DNA of 64,000 nt from Sheuella amnicola (GTDB taxonomy: Bacteria; Pseudomonadota; Gammaproteobacteria; Burkholderiales; Burkholderiaceae_B): assembly GCF_010499255.1 (NCBI RefSeq), contig NZ_JAAGRN010000006.1, positions 62,001 to 126,000 on the forward strand, given 5' to 3'. This document shows, one piece after another, positions 8,931 to 18,919 of the stretch. Numbering within the stretch: position 1 is the stretch's first letter; each line of letters begins with the position of its first letter. The position numbers and the translations under genes are program-made. Under the pieces are notes generated by a model. The model had not been told where the DNA came from. It was given only the letters and a program-made list of their open reading frames with translations, and searched no databases.

Positions 8931-10313
8931 CTACTTCTTTCTGGCTGCGGGTGCGCTTTTTGCAGGAGCAGGATTCACCGGTGCCTTCGGATCTGTCATC
9001 AATGGCTTGGACTCTTCCATCGAAATGTTGAGTGCGGCAACCGGAGGCGTATTACCCTTGAGCGCAGAATTCAATTCACGATCCAGAATCGCCTCGACCT
9101 TCGGATAATTATTGATGCGGAAGCCTCGGCTATTTTTTTCAGTACCCGTGCTGAGGTCCTGGACAAGCTTGCGTGCCCCCGGAACACGATCATAGAAAGC
9201 CACATCGGCCGTGCGGAATGCCGCATCCGTCAAAGGTAGAAATCCTGTCTTCTGATGCCAGGCTGAAGCGATGACAGGCTTGGCAAGATAAGCCAGGAAT
9301 GCAACCGTAGCTTTATTTTGCTCTTTGGAATGACCAGAGGCTGCCCACAAAGCCGAACCACTGACAAAAGGCTTACCCGGAACGCGGCTGACCTGCTCAT
9401 AATGCGGCAGGCTTGCTACGGCAAATTTCAGGTCCCTTGTATTGAGCAACTGCCCGATCGAACCGGAGCCGGTGGTCAAAACAGCGCATTTTTTCTTGGC
9501 AAACATATCGTCGGCCGCATTGTCATTGGTATGGAATGTCAGCAGGTTCGATCGTGTCCAGCTCACCATGATCGACAAGTGGCGCATGTAGGTCGAATCA
9601 AAGTTCAACATAGGCTGCCTGACACTCACAAGGCCATTATCGGGCGTGACATATTGCGTGTCGTTCAGGGGAGCCAGGTTTTCGAGGTGAATCGTCACTT
9701 GCTGGCTAGTGGCATAAGGACAATCGAAAAAATCGGCCTTGTCGCGCACAGCGATCAGATCACCCTGAAGCGCAATCCACGTCACCGGGGGCTTGGCAGG
9801 ATCAAGGCCTGCTTTTTTATATGCATCGGTGTTGTAAACCATCACCGGGATTTCGGCCATGAAGGGAAACGCCAAAAGACGCTGATTGCTGTCGCGCACG
9901 AAACCGGTTGCTGAAGGAAGGAACCACTTCTGGTCTGCGATCGGATATTGCTTCAACAGTTCATGCATTGGCATGAGCTCTTTATGTTGAGCCGTGTGTT
10001 CGGGTGAGCGGTTATCTTGCAACTGAATCAAATTAGGCTTGCGCGAGGCGGCTTGCGCACGGCCTTTCGGACCCGTCATGGCCTCTTGATTTTCGAATCG
10101 CTTCAAAACGACCCTGGTTTCATTTTGCTCATTGTTGAATTGTTTGGCGATCGATTCGAATTCTTTTGTATTCGAATCGTTCAATGTGTGCCAAACCTCG
10201 ATTTCGACGGGATTGGCATGCGCCATGCCGGCCGCCATCAACGTTGAGGCCAATGCTGCGGAAATGCGATTGAAGTGTGACAAGCTGGCAGTCCTTTTAA
10301 AAATAGACATCAT
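8931..10313 (-). CDS. UgpB-like ABC extracellular solute-binding protein (family 1)
   Basis: A 460-residue periplasmic binding protein. It has a signal peptide (ending ...AAGMAHA, about residue 33), then the start of a family 1 binding fold (VEIEVWHTLNDSNTKEF), closely resembling UgpB, the glycerol-3-phosphate or glycerophosphodiester receptor. The C terminus carries an Ala/Pro/Lys tail not usual for the family. No permease or ATPase genes are nearby, so it is an orphan receptor that must use a transporter encoded elsewhere, or has another role. Its ATG overlaps the stop of the upstream dehydrogenase gene (ATGA), so the two are co-translated. The ligand is not determined by sequence. Confidence 0.8.
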   Translation of the reverse strand: MMSIFKRTASLSHFNRISAALASTLMAAGMAHANPVEIEVWHTLNDSNTKEFESIAKQFNNEQNETRVVLKRFENQEAMTGPKGRAQAASRKPNLIQLQDNRSPEHTAQHKELMPMHELLKQYPIADQKWFLPSATGFVRDSNQRLLAFPFMAEIPVMVYNTDAYKKAGLDPAKPPVTWIALQGDLIAVRDKADFFDCPYATSQQVTIHLENLAPLNDTQYVTPDNGLVSVRQPMLNFDSTYMRHLSIMVSWTRSNLLTFHTNDNAADDMFAKKKCAVLTTGSGSIGQLLNTRDLKFAVASLPHYEQVSRVPGKPFVSGSALWAASGHSKEQNKATVAFLAYLAKPVIASAWHQKTGFLPLTDAAFRTADVAFYDRVPGARKLVQDLSTGTEKNSRGFRINNYPKVEAILDRELNSALKGNTPPVAALNISMEESKPLMTDPKAPVNPAPAKSAPAARKK

Positions 10314-11575
10314 GAATTTTTTTGACCAAGAAAGGGAAATTCGGGCTCGGGTCGCACGCCGGAAATCAGGTCAGCCAGTGCTCTGGAAGAGCCGACTCCC
10401 ATCGTCCAGCCAAGAGTGCCGTGACCGCTATTGAGATACAAATTCGAAATGGATGTTTGTCCGATCAGAGGAACGTTTGATGGCGTCGATGGGCGCAGCC
10501 CGGACCAGTACTGAACATTGTCAAAATCGAGGATATTGCCAAAAAGTTCACGTGCCTGCATCGTCATTGCTTCGCAGCGCGTGCGATTCAAGTCTCTGGA
10601 ATATCCGGATAGCTCGGCAGTGCCCGCCATGCGAAGTACATTGCCAAGGCGAGTGTAAACAACCTTATGTCCACTGTCGGTGAGACTAACCGTTGGCGCG
10701 TCATCGGGATGCAAAATAGGGAAAGAAGCCGAATACCCTTTGGTCGGATAGATCAGGCAAGAAACACCCAGAGGATTCAGCAGCTTTGGAGAAAAACTTC
10801 CAAGTGCGACCACCACCGCATCGGCACGCATATTTCTATAGGCACCAGTCGGATCAATGACCTCCACACCCTTAGCCCGACCGGATTCAGTCAAGATCCT
10901 TGTAGCTTGACTTGAATACCTGAACTCGACGCCCGAAGATGCGGCCAACTTGGCAAGCTCGACGGTAAAGACATGTGCGTCACCGCTTTCGTCGTCAACA
11001 GTGTAGTCGCCTCCAACGATCGAAGATCGATGTGCGGCCAAAGCAGGTTCGATCGCGATGACTTCATCTGCCGAAACAATGCGACGATCAACACCAAAAT
11101 CCCTCATCACATCAGCCGAGACCTGGGATGAGTCAAACTCTGCGTGATCGCGATAAAAATTCAAAATGCCGCGCTCGAGATGGTTATATTGAATGCCCAA
11201 ATCCCGCCGCATCTGACGCAAAGTCGAATGGCTGTACTGCGCCATTCTGACCATCGCGCGAATGTTAGTCGTTAAGCGACCGGGCAAACATTCGCGCAGA
11301 AAAGCCGCGCCCCAGATCCATTGCCTCCAATCGAGCTGAGGCCTGAAGAGCAAAGGCGCGTCATCCTTGAACAACCATTTGAGAAGCTTGAGCGGGGCTT
11401 GCGGGTTGGCCCACGGCTCGGCGTAAGATACGGAAATCTGTCCACCATTGGCGAAACTGGTTTCCTGCGCCGGTCCGGTTGAGCGCTCGATCACAATCAC
11501 CTCGTGCCCGGCCTGACTCAACCACCAAGCTGTCGAGACACCAATGACTCCTGCGCCGAGAACAATGATCTTCAT
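10310..11575 (-). CDS. dadA: DadA-like D-amino acid dehydrogenase (FAD)
   Basis: A 421-residue flavoprotein of the DAO family. An N-terminal FAD-binding Rossmann motif is visible (VLGAGVIGVSTAWW, then EVIVIERS), along with the TSFANGGQISVSYAEPWANP block typical of DadA. The C-terminal FAD contact (NSGHGTLGWTMG) is intact. DadA oxidises D-amino acids to 2-oxo acids at the cytoplasmic face of the membrane and passes electrons to the respiratory chain. E. coli DadA is 432 aa, so the length is normal. No alanine racemase (dadX) is adjacent. Instead the gene lies between an Fe-S flavoreductase 20 nt upstream and a UgpB-like receptor overlapping downstream, so DadA-family is safer than a fixed D-alanine role. 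Confidence 0.82.
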   Translation of the reverse strand: MKIIVLGAGVIGVSTAWWLSQAGHEVIVIERSTGPAQETSFANGGQISVSYAEPWANPQAPLKLLKWLFKDDAPLLFRPQLDWRQWIWGAAFLRECLPGRLTTNIRAMVRMAQYSHSTLRQMRRDLGIQYNHLERGILNFYRDHAEFDSSQVSADVMRDFGVDRRIVSADEVIAIEPALAAHRSSIVGGDYTVDDESGDAHVFTVELAKLAASSGVEFRYSSQATRILTESGRAKGVEVIDPTGAYRNMRADAVVVALGSFSPKLLNPLGVSCLIYPTKGYSASFPILHPDDAPTVSLTDSGHKVVYTRLGNVLRMAGTAELSGYSRDLNRTRCEAMTMQARELFGNILDFDNVQYWSGLRPSTPSNVPLIGQTSISNLYLNSGHGTLGWTMGVGSSRALADLISGVRPEPEFPFLGQKNS

Positions 11576-11595
11576 GGTTAGGAAGTCCTATTCCA

Positions 11596-12642
11596 TTATC
11601 CTTTGACCGCCACCGCATCTGCTTCGGATGTAAAGGAATCCGCAAAAAAAGCATCCGCAGGCAACTTGCATGATGCCGTGAATTCACGACGAGCGGAGTC
11701 GACCACAATCGGAGCTCCACATGCATAAACCTGATAACCGCTCAGGTCGCCATGATCTTGCATCACCGCTTTATGAACAAAGCCTGTTCGACCGGACCAA
11801 CCATCCTCCGGTAACGCATCCGATATGACAGGTATGTATTTAAATCCGGACACAGTTTGCGACCATGACTGCGCCAGCTCGTGCATGTATAAATCCGCTG
11901 GCCTACGTCCGCCCCAGTAAAGCGTCACAGGGCGCTGGATACCCTGATGAATCATATGCTCAACGATTGACTTGATGGGAGCAAAACCGGTTCCGCTTGC
12001 CAGCATGATGATTGGCAAATCGCTGTCTTCCCTTAGATAGAAAGAGCCGTGTGGACCTTCGAGGCGAAGAATTTCCCGCTCTTTCATTTGCGTTGCACCG
12101 ACCCCAAACACATGATCAGTGAACAAACCACCCGGTAAATGGCGAATATGCAATTCGAGCGCTTCGGCTGCGTGAGGCGGATTGGCCATCGAATAACTGC
12201 GGCGCTTGCCATCCTTCAGAAGAAGCTCGACGTACTGTCCGGCGTAAAAACGAAACGTTTCGGTGGCGGGCAATTGCAGTTTGAGCACGGCCACATCCGA
12301 CGAAGGGCGTGTAATAGAGGTCACTCTTGAAGGCAGTTTCCGGATTTGGATGTCAGTAGCCAATCGCACGTCACGCGACTCAATCACCAGATCGGATGCC
12401 GCGTGCGCCTGGCAAAGAAGAGCGTAGCCCTGCTCGATTTCTTCAGGTGACAAGATTTGGGATGGCGCAGCACCTTCCTCAAGCTGACCCGATACGACTT
12501 TTGCCTTGCAAGTCGAGCAAGCTCCACTGCGGCAACTGTATGGCAACACGATTCCTGCTGCCAAAGCCGCATCCAGAACCGATTGATCCGGATTAGCCTG
12601 AAATTGATGCTGACTGGGTAAAACCGTGACCTGAAAAGACAT
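11596..12642 (-). CDS. 2Fe-2S ferredoxin-FAD/NAD(P)H reductase (AscD/CDP-6-deoxyglucoseen reductase-like)
   Basis: A 348-residue three-domain electron-transfer flavoprotein. The N-terminal plant-type 2Fe-2S ferredoxin domain has C-x4-C-x2-C (CRSGACSTC) and a fourth Cys (ALLCQ). The FAD-binding barrel has RSYSMANPP, and the NAD(P) domain has ASGTGFAPIKS. Betaproteobacterial members are usually named after CDP-6-deoxy-delta-3,4-glucoseen reductase, but the physiological acceptor is generally unknown. The start is ATG at 12642 with an AGG-type ribosome site. A TTG ten codons upstream is weaker. It heads an operon with dadA, so it might feed or drain electrons for an oxygenase or dehydrogenase. 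That link is inference. Confidence 0.8.
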   Translation of the reverse strand: MSFQVTVLPSQHQFQANPDQSVLDAALAAGIVLPYSCRSGACSTCKAKVVSGQLEEGAAPSQILSPEEIEQGYALLCQAHAASDLVIESRDVRLATDIQIRKLPSRVTSITRPSSDVAVLKLQLPATETFRFYAGQYVELLLKDGKRRSYSMANPPHAAEALELHIRHLPGGLFTDHVFGVGATQMKEREILRLEGPHGSFYLREDSDLPIIMLASGTGFAPIKSIVEHMIHQGIQRPVTLYWGGRRPADLYMHELAQSWSQTVSGFKYIPVISDALPEDGWSGRTGFVHKAVMQDHGDLSGYQVYACGAPIVVDSARREFTASCKLPADAFFADSFTSEADAVAVKG

Positions 12643-12692
12643 GAAAACTGCCTGAAAAGAGTTAAAAATCAAGTAACTTCAACATTTTAACG

Positions 12693-15002
12693 TCAAAGTA
12701 CGGGAGATAGAACGGGTTGTTTGGAGCGAACCGAAAGTTGTTTACCCTTGCGCGCGCGCTTGGAGATATAACCGGCCAGTTCGGAGCCGAACAAAATGTC
12801 TTCCACTTGCTTGTTGCGATAAGTTCCAGTCACACGCAGCCCTGCAACGGTAACCGGAACAGTCTGGGCCAGAACATCCGGAGGATCAATGCCCATCAGA
12901 ATGGTGCCTCGTCCACCACCGGCCAGACTCTTGATCTCTTCGACCGGAATCACAAGAATGCGCTCTTTCGTTGTCAGGAAAGCAACATGTTTGGCATGAT
13001 CGAACAAGGGTACCGGCCTGAGCAATCCGTCTTTATCTTCGATGGTTACAAACTGTTTACCAGCACGCTGACGGCTAGTCATATCGGAAATGCGGGCGGA
13101 GAAGCCGAATCCCTGACGCGTCGAAAGTAACCAGCGCGACGCCGGCGCCGCTGCAATCATGTGCTCGATACGCGAGCCCGGAGTCAGATCGATCATGGAA
13201 GTAATCGGTGCGCCATCCCCACGCGCAGAGGGCAATGAGGAAACCGCCACGGAGTAGACGCGACCGTTATCCCCGAATGCAATCAGGGTATCCGTGCTGC
13301 GGCATTCGAAAACGCCATAGCAGCCATCGCCCGCCTTGAACGAAAACTGGGTGGCATCATGTCCATGACCCTGTCTGGCACGCAGCCAACCCTTTTCCGA
13401 AACGATGACTGTCACAGGCTCATCAACTACGCGGACCTCCAGAACTGCGCGCTCTGCAGACTTGATCAACGTACGGCGATCATCGCCATATTGCTTGGCA
13501 TCCGCTTCGATTTCCTTGACGATCAGGCGCTTGAGGGCGGCCGGCTGGTCGATCAGCTCTTGCAACTTGATCTGCTCTTGACGCTTGTCCGACAATTCCT
13601 GCTCGATTTTGATTCCTTCGAGTCGAGCCAGCTGGCGCAAACGCATTTCGAGGATATCGTCTGCCTGGCGCTCTGTCAGTTTGAAACGCTGCATTAAAGC
13701 TGCACGCGGTTCATCCGATTCGCGAATGGTGCGGATGACTTCGTCCACATTCAGATAGACCAGCATCCGGCCTTCGAGCACATGAATCCGGTCCGAAACC
13801 TTTTCGTGGCGATAGCGCGTACGACGCAACACCGTATCGGCCCTGAAACCGATCCACTCGATCAGGACATCGCGCAATCCTTTCTGACGCGGACGACTAT
13901 CGGTTCCGATACACACCAGATTGATCGGAACACTGGTTTCCATGCTTGTTTGGGCCAACAGTGTGTTGACGAACTCATCACGGTCGATCTTGGATGTTTT
14001 CGGCTCGAACACCAATCGAACAGCAGCGTCCTTGCCCGACTCGTCCCGCACTGCATCAAGCAAAGCCAGCATCTGCGCTTTGGTTTGCTGCTGTTCGGGT
14101 GACAAACTTTTTTTGCCCGTCTTGATTTTGGGATTGGTCAAATCCTCGATTTCTTCAAGTACTTTTTGACAGGATGCTCCCGGGGGCAGCTCGTGCACCA
14201 CCAGTTGCCACTGGCCTCGGGCCAACTCTTCGAATTGCCAGCGCGCGCGCGCTTTGAGTGAACCGCGACCTGACTGGTAAATATTCGCGATCTCTTCAGA
14301 TGGGGTGATGATCTGGCCGCCACCGGCAAAATCCGGGCCCGGCACCATTGCATACAACTCTTCATCAGCCAAATTGGGCTGCTTGATCAGTGCGACACAC
14401 GCGGCGGCAACTTCCCTGAGATTATGCGCGGGGATTTCAGTTGCCATGCCGACCGCGATTCCCGATGCACCATTGAGCAACATGACAGGCAGGCGCGCCG
14501 GCAGCATAGATGGCTCTTGGTGGCTGCCATCGTAATTAGGAATGAAATCGACCGTACCTTCATCCAGCTCATCAAGCAACAGACGCGCAAACGGTGTCAG
14601 GCGCGCTTCGGTGTAACGCATTGCAGCCGCATTATCGCCATCCCTGGATCCGAAGTTGCCTTGTCCGTCTATCAAGGGATAACGCAAACTAAACTGCTGA
14701 GCCATGCGAACCAATGCATCGTAGGCTGCCTGGTCTCCGTGAGGGTGATATTTACCGAGAACATCGCCGACCACCCGGGCCGACTTGACTGGTTTGGCCC
14801 CCGACTGCAGGCCCATCGCCTGCATCGCATAAAGAATGCGTCGTTGAACGGGTTTTTGACCATCGCCTACATCGGGAAGCGCACGACCACGCACCACCGA
14901 AACGGCATAATCAAGATAAGCCTGCTCGGCATAAAGCCCCAAAGTCAGCGAGGCATCACCGTCGCCTTGATCGAAAAGTCCCGGTTGTGAACTGTCAGAC
15001 AT
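12693..15002 (-). CDS. parC: DNA topoisomerase IV subunit A
   Basis: The 769-residue ParC breaks and rejoins DNA to decatenate daughter chromosomes, as a ParC2ParE2 complex. The catalytic Tyr is Tyr130 in [11 protein letters not shown]. The upstream winged-helix region contains [13 protein letters not shown], the quinolone-interaction segment. At the positions matching E. coli Ser80 and Glu84 this protein has Gln91 and Asp95. The C-terminal beta-pinwheel repeats follow a long helical arm. It lies 22 nt after parE on the same strand, which separates it from GyrA. Length is normal for the family. Confidence 0.95.
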   Translation of the reverse strand: MSDSSQPGLFDQGDGDASLTLGLYAEQAYLDYAVSVVRGRALPDVGDGQKPVQRRILYAMQAMGLQSGAKPVKSARVVGDVLGKYHPHGDQAAYDALVRMAQQFSLRYPLIDGQGNFGSRDGDNAAAMRYTEARLTPFARLLLDELDEGTVDFIPNYDGSHQEPSMLPARLPVMLLNGASGIAVGMATEIPAHNLREVAAACVALIKQPNLADEELYAMVPGPDFAGGGQIITPSEEIANIYQSGRGSLKARARWQFEELARGQWQLVVHELPPGASCQKVLEEIEDLTNPKIKTGKKSLSPEQQQTKAQMLALLDAVRDESGKDAAVRLVFEPKTSKIDRDEFVNTLLAQTSMETSVPINLVCIGTDSRPRQKGLRDVLIEWIGFRADTVLRRTRYRHEKVSDRIHVLEGRMLVYLNVDEVIRTIRESDEPRAALMQRFKLTERQADDILEMRLRQLARLEGIKIEQELSDKRQEQIKLQELIDQPAALKRLIVKEIEADAKQYGDDRRTLIKSAERAVLEVRVVDEPVTVIVSEKGWLRARQGHGHDATQFSFKAGDGCYGVFECRSTDTLIAFGDNGRVYSVAVSSLPSARGDGAPITSMIDLTPGSRIEHMIAAAPASRWLLSTRQGFGFSARISDMTSRQRAGKQFVTIEDKDGLLRPVPLFDHAKHVAFLTTKERILVIPVEEIKSLAGGGRGTILMGIDPPDVLAQTVPVTVAGLRVTGTYRNKQVEDILFGSELAGYISKRARKGKQLSVRSKQPVLSPVL

Positions 15003-15024
15003 ATACTTTCACTTAAAAAATTAT

Positions 15025-16986
15025 TTAGATATCGACTTCGGCAAGATTGCCCTTTTCTTCAAGCCATGTGCGACGCTGTCCGGACTCACCCTTACCCATC
15101 AGCATGTCGAACATTCGATTCGTCTGATCGGGATCCAGTTCTCCATACCCGACCGGCAACATCCTGCGCGTATCCGGATTCATGGTGGTTTCCCACAACT
15201 GCTCTGGACTCATTTCACCCAGACCTTTGAAACGGCTAATGTCCCACGATCCCTCCCGCACGCCTTCCTTGCGCAACTTATCCTGAATGACTTCAAGCTC
15301 CGCAGCATCCAGGCAGTAGATCTTGCGGGCAGGACGCTTGCCCAACGCAGGCACATCCACCCTGAATAAAGGTGGACGCGCGATATAAACATGACCGGAT
15401 TCGACCAGCTTGGGGAAATGGCGGTAAAACAAGGTCAGCAATAGAACCTGGATGTGCGAGCCGTCCACATCCGCATCGGACAGGATACAGATTCGGCCAT
15501 ATCGCAGATTGGATAGGTCGGGTGCGTCATTCGGGCCATGTGGATCGACACCGATAGCGACCGAAATATCGTGAATCTCGTTATTGGCGAAAAGGCGGTC
15601 GCGATCGACTTCCCAAGAGTTGAGCACCTTGCCCCGCAAGGGTAAAACAGCCTGAAACTCTTTATCGCGCCCCATTTTGGCCGAACCACCGGCCGAATCG
15701 CCCTCAACCAGAAACACCTCGGTTCTGGCAGCGTCCGAAGACTCGCAATCGGTCAATTTGCCCGGCAAAACGGCGACGCCTGAGCTTTTACGCTTTTCGA
15801 CCTTCTGGGCCGACCTTGCGCGCGCCTGAGCTTGCCGAATCGCAAGCTCGGCAAGTTTTTTACCGTACTCGACATGGGAGTTAAGCCAAAGATCAAGGGC
15901 CGACTTTACAAAACCACCCACCAAACGCACTGCATCGCGACTATTCAAACGCTCTTTGATCTGTCCCTGAAATTGGGGATCGAGCACTTTTGCCGAGAGT
16001 ACAAAGCTGGTGCGCGCAAAAACGTCCTCGGGCAACAGCTTGACCCCTTTAGGCAGCAAACTGTGCATTTCGGCGAAACCTTTAACCGCGTTGAACAGTC
16101 CGTCACGTAATCCTGATTCGTGGGTGCCTCCCGCAGGCGTAGGAATCAGATTGACGTAGGATTCGCGTACGACATTACCTTCATCGTGCCATGCAACAAC
16201 CCACTGGGCGCCTTCACCATCGGCAAAGCTTTCGTTGTCGGCGTTGGCAAATTGTTCACCCTCGAAAAGCGGGACCCGCAACTCTATGCCTTGCAGGGCT
16301 TCATTCAGATATCCCGCCAAGCCATCTTGATACTGCCAGGTGCGTGTATCGCCCGTTTTTTCATTGATTAGCGTCACCTTGACGCCCGCCATCAATACGG
16401 CCTTGCTACGCAGCAAGTGCATCAATTCGGCCTGAGGAATGACAGCCGAATCAAAGAACGAATGATCAGGCCATACACGAACCCGTGTTCCGGATTTTTT
16501 GCGGGATAACTCAGGGGCCTGGGCGAGCGGCTCGATCACATCCCCGTTGGCGAAAACCATTCGATGCGTGGCGCCTTCGCGCCAGACCACGAGTTCGAGC
16601 TTCTTGGCCAACGCATTGGTGACTGATACGCCGACACCATGCAGCCCCCCGGAAAATGCGTAGGCGCCACCGCCCTTTTTGTCGAACTTGCCTCCGGCGT
16701 GCAACCGCGTAAAAACCAGTTCGGCAACAGGCGCCTTTTCTTCGGGATGCATTCCGACCGGAATACCTCTGCCATCGTCTTCGACGGTGACACTGCCATC
16801 CGTGTTCAACGTCACCTGAATATGCTTGCCGAAGCCGGCAAGCGCCTCATCGGCTGCGTTGTCAATCACTTCCTGGATGATATGAAGCGGGTTTTCGGTT
16901 CGGGTATACATGCCCGGACGTTGTCTGACGGGCTCCAAGCCCTTCAGGACTCGGATGGAAGATTCGTTGTATGACTTAGTACTCAA
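15025..16986 (-). CDS. parE: DNA topoisomerase IV subunit B
   Basis: The 653-residue ATPase subunit of topoisomerase IV. It has a GHKL ATP fold at the N terminus (RPGMYT, DNAADEALAG, GRGIPVG, GGLHGVGVSVTNAL) and a TOPRIM domain (EGDSAGGSA; DADVDGSHI). No ATG fits the beginning. I place the start at TTG 16986, because TGGGGA lies 6 nt upstream and the product then begins MSTKSYNESS, matching the usual ParE N terminus. The frame stays open 17 codons further upstream to another TTG. It is followed by parC in one operon and diverges from trxA across about 190 bp. Confidence 0.94.
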   Translation of the reverse strand: MSTKSYNESSIRVLKGLEPVRQRPGMYTRTENPLHIIQEVIDNAADEALAGFGKHIQVTLNTDGSVTVEDDGRGIPVGMHPEEKAPVAELVFTRLHAGGKFDKKGGGAYAFSGGLHGVGVSVTNALAKKLELVVWREGATHRMVFANGDVIEPLAQAPELSRKKSGTRVRVWPDHSFFDSAVIPQAELMHLLRSKAVLMAGVKVTLINEKTGDTRTWQYQDGLAGYLNEALQGIELRVPLFEGEQFANADNESFADGEGAQWVVAWHDEGNVVRESYVNLIPTPAGGTHESGLRDGLFNAVKGFAEMHSLLPKGVKLLPEDVFARTSFVLSAKVLDPQFQGQIKERLNSRDAVRLVGGFVKSALDLWLNSHVEYGKKLAELAIRQAQARARSAQKVEKRKSSGVAVLPGKLTDCESSDAARTEVFLVEGDSAGGSAKMGRDKEFQAVLPLRGKVLNSWEVDRDRLFANNEIHDISVAIGVDPHGPNDAPDLSNLRYGRICILSDADVDGSHIQVLLLTLFYRHFPKLVESGHVYIARPPLFRVDVPALGKRPARKIYCLDAAELEVIQDKLRKEGVREGSWDISRFKGLGEMSPEQLWETTMNPDTRRMLPVGYGELDPDQTNRMFDMLMGKGESGQRRTWLEEKGNLAEVDI

Positions 16987-17173
16987 GTTATCCCCAGCGG
17001 CTGTGGAAAAGATGGGCCATTTTACGGAAAATGCCAATATTGGCGCGGCAAGAGGTGCAAAGCGCAGAAATTGCGCATTCTACCTCCCCCCTAGCCCATG
17101 TATTGATGTTATGCTTTAATTCACTCAAGTGATCTCGCCCAAGGGGCCTGACACAATAACTACCGAGAAAAAA

Positions 17174-17500
17174 ATGAGCGAACACATTAAAAACGTGAGC
17201 GATAGTAGCTTTGACGCGGACGTCATCAACTCGTCCACGCCTGTACTGGTTGATTACTGGGCCGCCTGGTGCGGTCCGTGCAAGCAGATTGCTCCCATGC
17301 TGGAAGAAGTTGCTGCCGAATATGCAGGCAAGGTCACAATCGCCAAGATGAACGTCGACGAAAACCAGGACATCCCTGTCAAGTACGGCATTCGCGGCAT
17401 TCCTACCTTGATGCTTTTCAAAGACGGCAAAATCGCCGCGACCAAAGTGGGCGCGCTGTCTAAGGCACAGTTAACCTCTTTTCTCGATAGCGCAATCTGA
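17174..17500 (+). CDS. trxA: Thioredoxin 1
   Basis: A 108-residue cytosolic thiol-disulfide reductant with the active site W-C33-G-P-C36 and the cis-Pro segment GIPTLMLF, full length and E. coli-like. It supplies electrons to ribonucleotide reductase, PAPS reductase, methionine sulfoxide reductases and others. The ATG at 17174 is preceded by GAGAAAAA. It is followed 125 nt later by rho on the same strand, the usual trxA-rho order in proteobacteria. Confidence 0.96.
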   Translation: MSEHIKNVSDSSFDADVINSSTPVLVDYWAAWCGPCKQIAPMLEEVAAEYAGKVTIAKMNVDENQDIPVKYGIRGIPTLMLFKDGKIAATKVGALSKAQLTSFLDSAI

Positions 17501-17513
17501 CCCGTTTCCACGC

Positions 17514-17534
17514 GCGGGCCCGTCCGTGGCCCGC
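17514..17534 (+). promoter_or_regulatory. GC-rich hairpin in the trxA-rho leader
   Basis: A perfect 7-bp stem (GCGGGCC/GGCCCGC) with a 7-nt loop lies 13 nt after the trxA stop and about 90 nt before rho. No T-run follows, so it is not an intrinsic terminator. Rho expression is known to be autoregulated through its leader in E. coli. A role in trxA mRNA 3' end formation or in rho leader folding is inference. Confidence 0.4.
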
Positions 17535-17625
17535 CACTGGCACCTCTAGGCGCTAACGCTGCACAACCAGCAAAATTGCATAAATATCCCCTCCCTCCTG
17601 AAGTCACTTTTCTTTACAGACATCA

Positions 17626-18882
17626 ATGCACCTGAACGAACTTAAGGCACTGCACGTTTCGCAGTTGCTCGAGATGGCCGCCGGCCTCGAAATAGAAAAC
17701 GCCAACCGCTTACGCAAACAGGAACTGATGTTTGCGATCATGAAACGACGCGCCAAACAAGGCGAGCAGATTTTCGGGGATGGTGTACTCGAAGTATTAC
17801 CCGATGGCTTCGGATTTTTGCGCTCTCCCGATACGTCCTATCTGGCCAGCACAGACGACATTTACATCTCGCCATCCCAGATCCGTCGCTTCAACTTGCA
17901 CACCGGCGACTCCATCGAAGGCGAAGTACGTACACCTAAAGATGGCGAGCGCTATTTCGCTCTGGTGAAAGTGGACAAGGTCAATGGTTTTGCGCCTGAG
18001 GCGATCAAGCATCGCATCATGTTCGACAACCTGACCCCGTTGCATCCGGACAAAGTGATGCAGCTTGAGCGAGACATCAAAAGCGAAGAAAACCTGACCG
18101 GCAGAATCCTGGACATTTTCGCTCCGATCGGCAAAGGACAGCGCGGCCTGATCGTCGCCAGCCCCAAATCGGGTAAAACGGTGATGATGCAGCACATTGC
18201 CCATGCCATCACGACCAACTTTCCTGATGCGGTCATGATTGTGATGCTGGTGGACGAGCGTCCGGAAGAAGTGACCGAAATGCAACGCACCGTGCGCGGT
18301 GAGGTCGTGGCCTCGACATTTGATGAACCCGCCACACGTCACGTGCAGGTTGCCGAAATGGTGATCGAACGCGCGAAACGTCTGGTTGAAATGAAAAAAG
18401 ATGTTGTCATTCTGCTCGACTCGATCACCCGGCTTGCGCGTGCCTACAACACGGTTGTTCCAACATCTGGCAAAGTGCTGACCGGTGGCGTGGATGCCAA
18501 CGCATTGCAACGCCCGAAGCGATTCTTCGGCGCTGCCCGCAACCTTGAAGAAGGCGGCTCGCTCACCATCATCGGTACCGCCTTGATCGAAACCGGCAGT
18601 CGCATGGACGAGGTGATCTATGAAGAATTCAAGGGCACGGGCAACTCCGAAGTGCACCTCGAGCGCCGCCTGGCCGAAAAACGCGTCTATCCGGCCATCA
18701 ATCTGAACAAGTCAGGCACACGTCGCGAAGAGCTTCTGATCAAGCCTGATGTATTACAAAAAGTCTGGGTGCTTCGCAAGTTCATCCACGACATGGATGA
18801 GATCGAATCGATGGAATTTATTCTGGACAAGATGCGTGCCACCAAGAATAACCACGAATTCTTCGACATGATGAAGAAGTAA
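17626..18882 (+). CDS. rho: Transcription termination factor Rho
   Basis: The 418-residue hexameric RNA helicase that ends transcription at Rho-dependent sites. The N-terminal helical domain ([16 protein letters not shown]) and RNA-binding cold-shock-like OB fold ([14 protein letters not shown]) are followed by the RecA-type ATPase, with Walker A SPKSGKT and Walker [11 protein letters not shown]. The secondary RNA loop region and the arginine finger region appear complete. Length matches E. coli Rho (419 aa). There is no insertion domain of the kind found in Actinobacteria or Bacteroidota. Confidence 0.97.
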   Translation: MHLNELKALHVSQLLEMAAGLEIENANRLRKQELMFAIMKRRAKQGEQIFGDGVLEVLPDGFGFLRSPDTSYLASTDDIYISPSQIRRFNLHTGDSIEGEVRTPKDGERYFALVKVDKVNGFAPEAIKHRIMFDNLTPLHPDKVMQLERDIKSEENLTGRILDIFAPIGKGQRGLIVASPKSGKTVMMQHIAHAITTNFPDAVMIVMLVDERPEEVTEMQRTVRGEVVASTFDEPATRHVQVAEMVIERAKRLVEMKKDVVILLDSITRLARAYNTVVPTSGKVLTGGVDANALQRPKRFFGAARNLEEGGSLTIIGTALIETGSRMDEVIYEEFKGTGNSEVHLERRLAEKRVYPAINLNKSGTRREELLIKPDVLQKVWVLRKFIHDMDEIESMEFILDKMRATKNNHEFFDMMKK

Positions 18883-18890
18883 TATCTGCA

Positions 18891-18915
18891 GGTGATCGCC
18901 TAACTGGCGATCACC
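18891..18915. terminator. Hairpin between convergent rho and yhdP
   Basis: A perfect 10-bp inverted repeat (GGTGATCGCC and GGCGATCACC, 5-nt loop) sits in the 37-bp space between the two convergent stop codons, so it can serve both strands. The flanks are only moderately T-rich (AATTTC), so termination may be imprecise. Confidence 0.65.
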
Positions 18916-18919
18916 AATT

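Noticed and set aside
16987-17037. Seventeen extra N-terminal codons for ParE
   Set aside because: The upstream start is TTG without a ribosome site. TTG 16986 has TGGGGA 6 nt before it and gives the conserved N terminus.
17797-18657. Long open frame (286 codons) antisense to rho
   Set aside because: It is the shadow of the strongly conserved rho gene. The translation is His/Val/Phe-rich without any recognisable motif or ribosome site.
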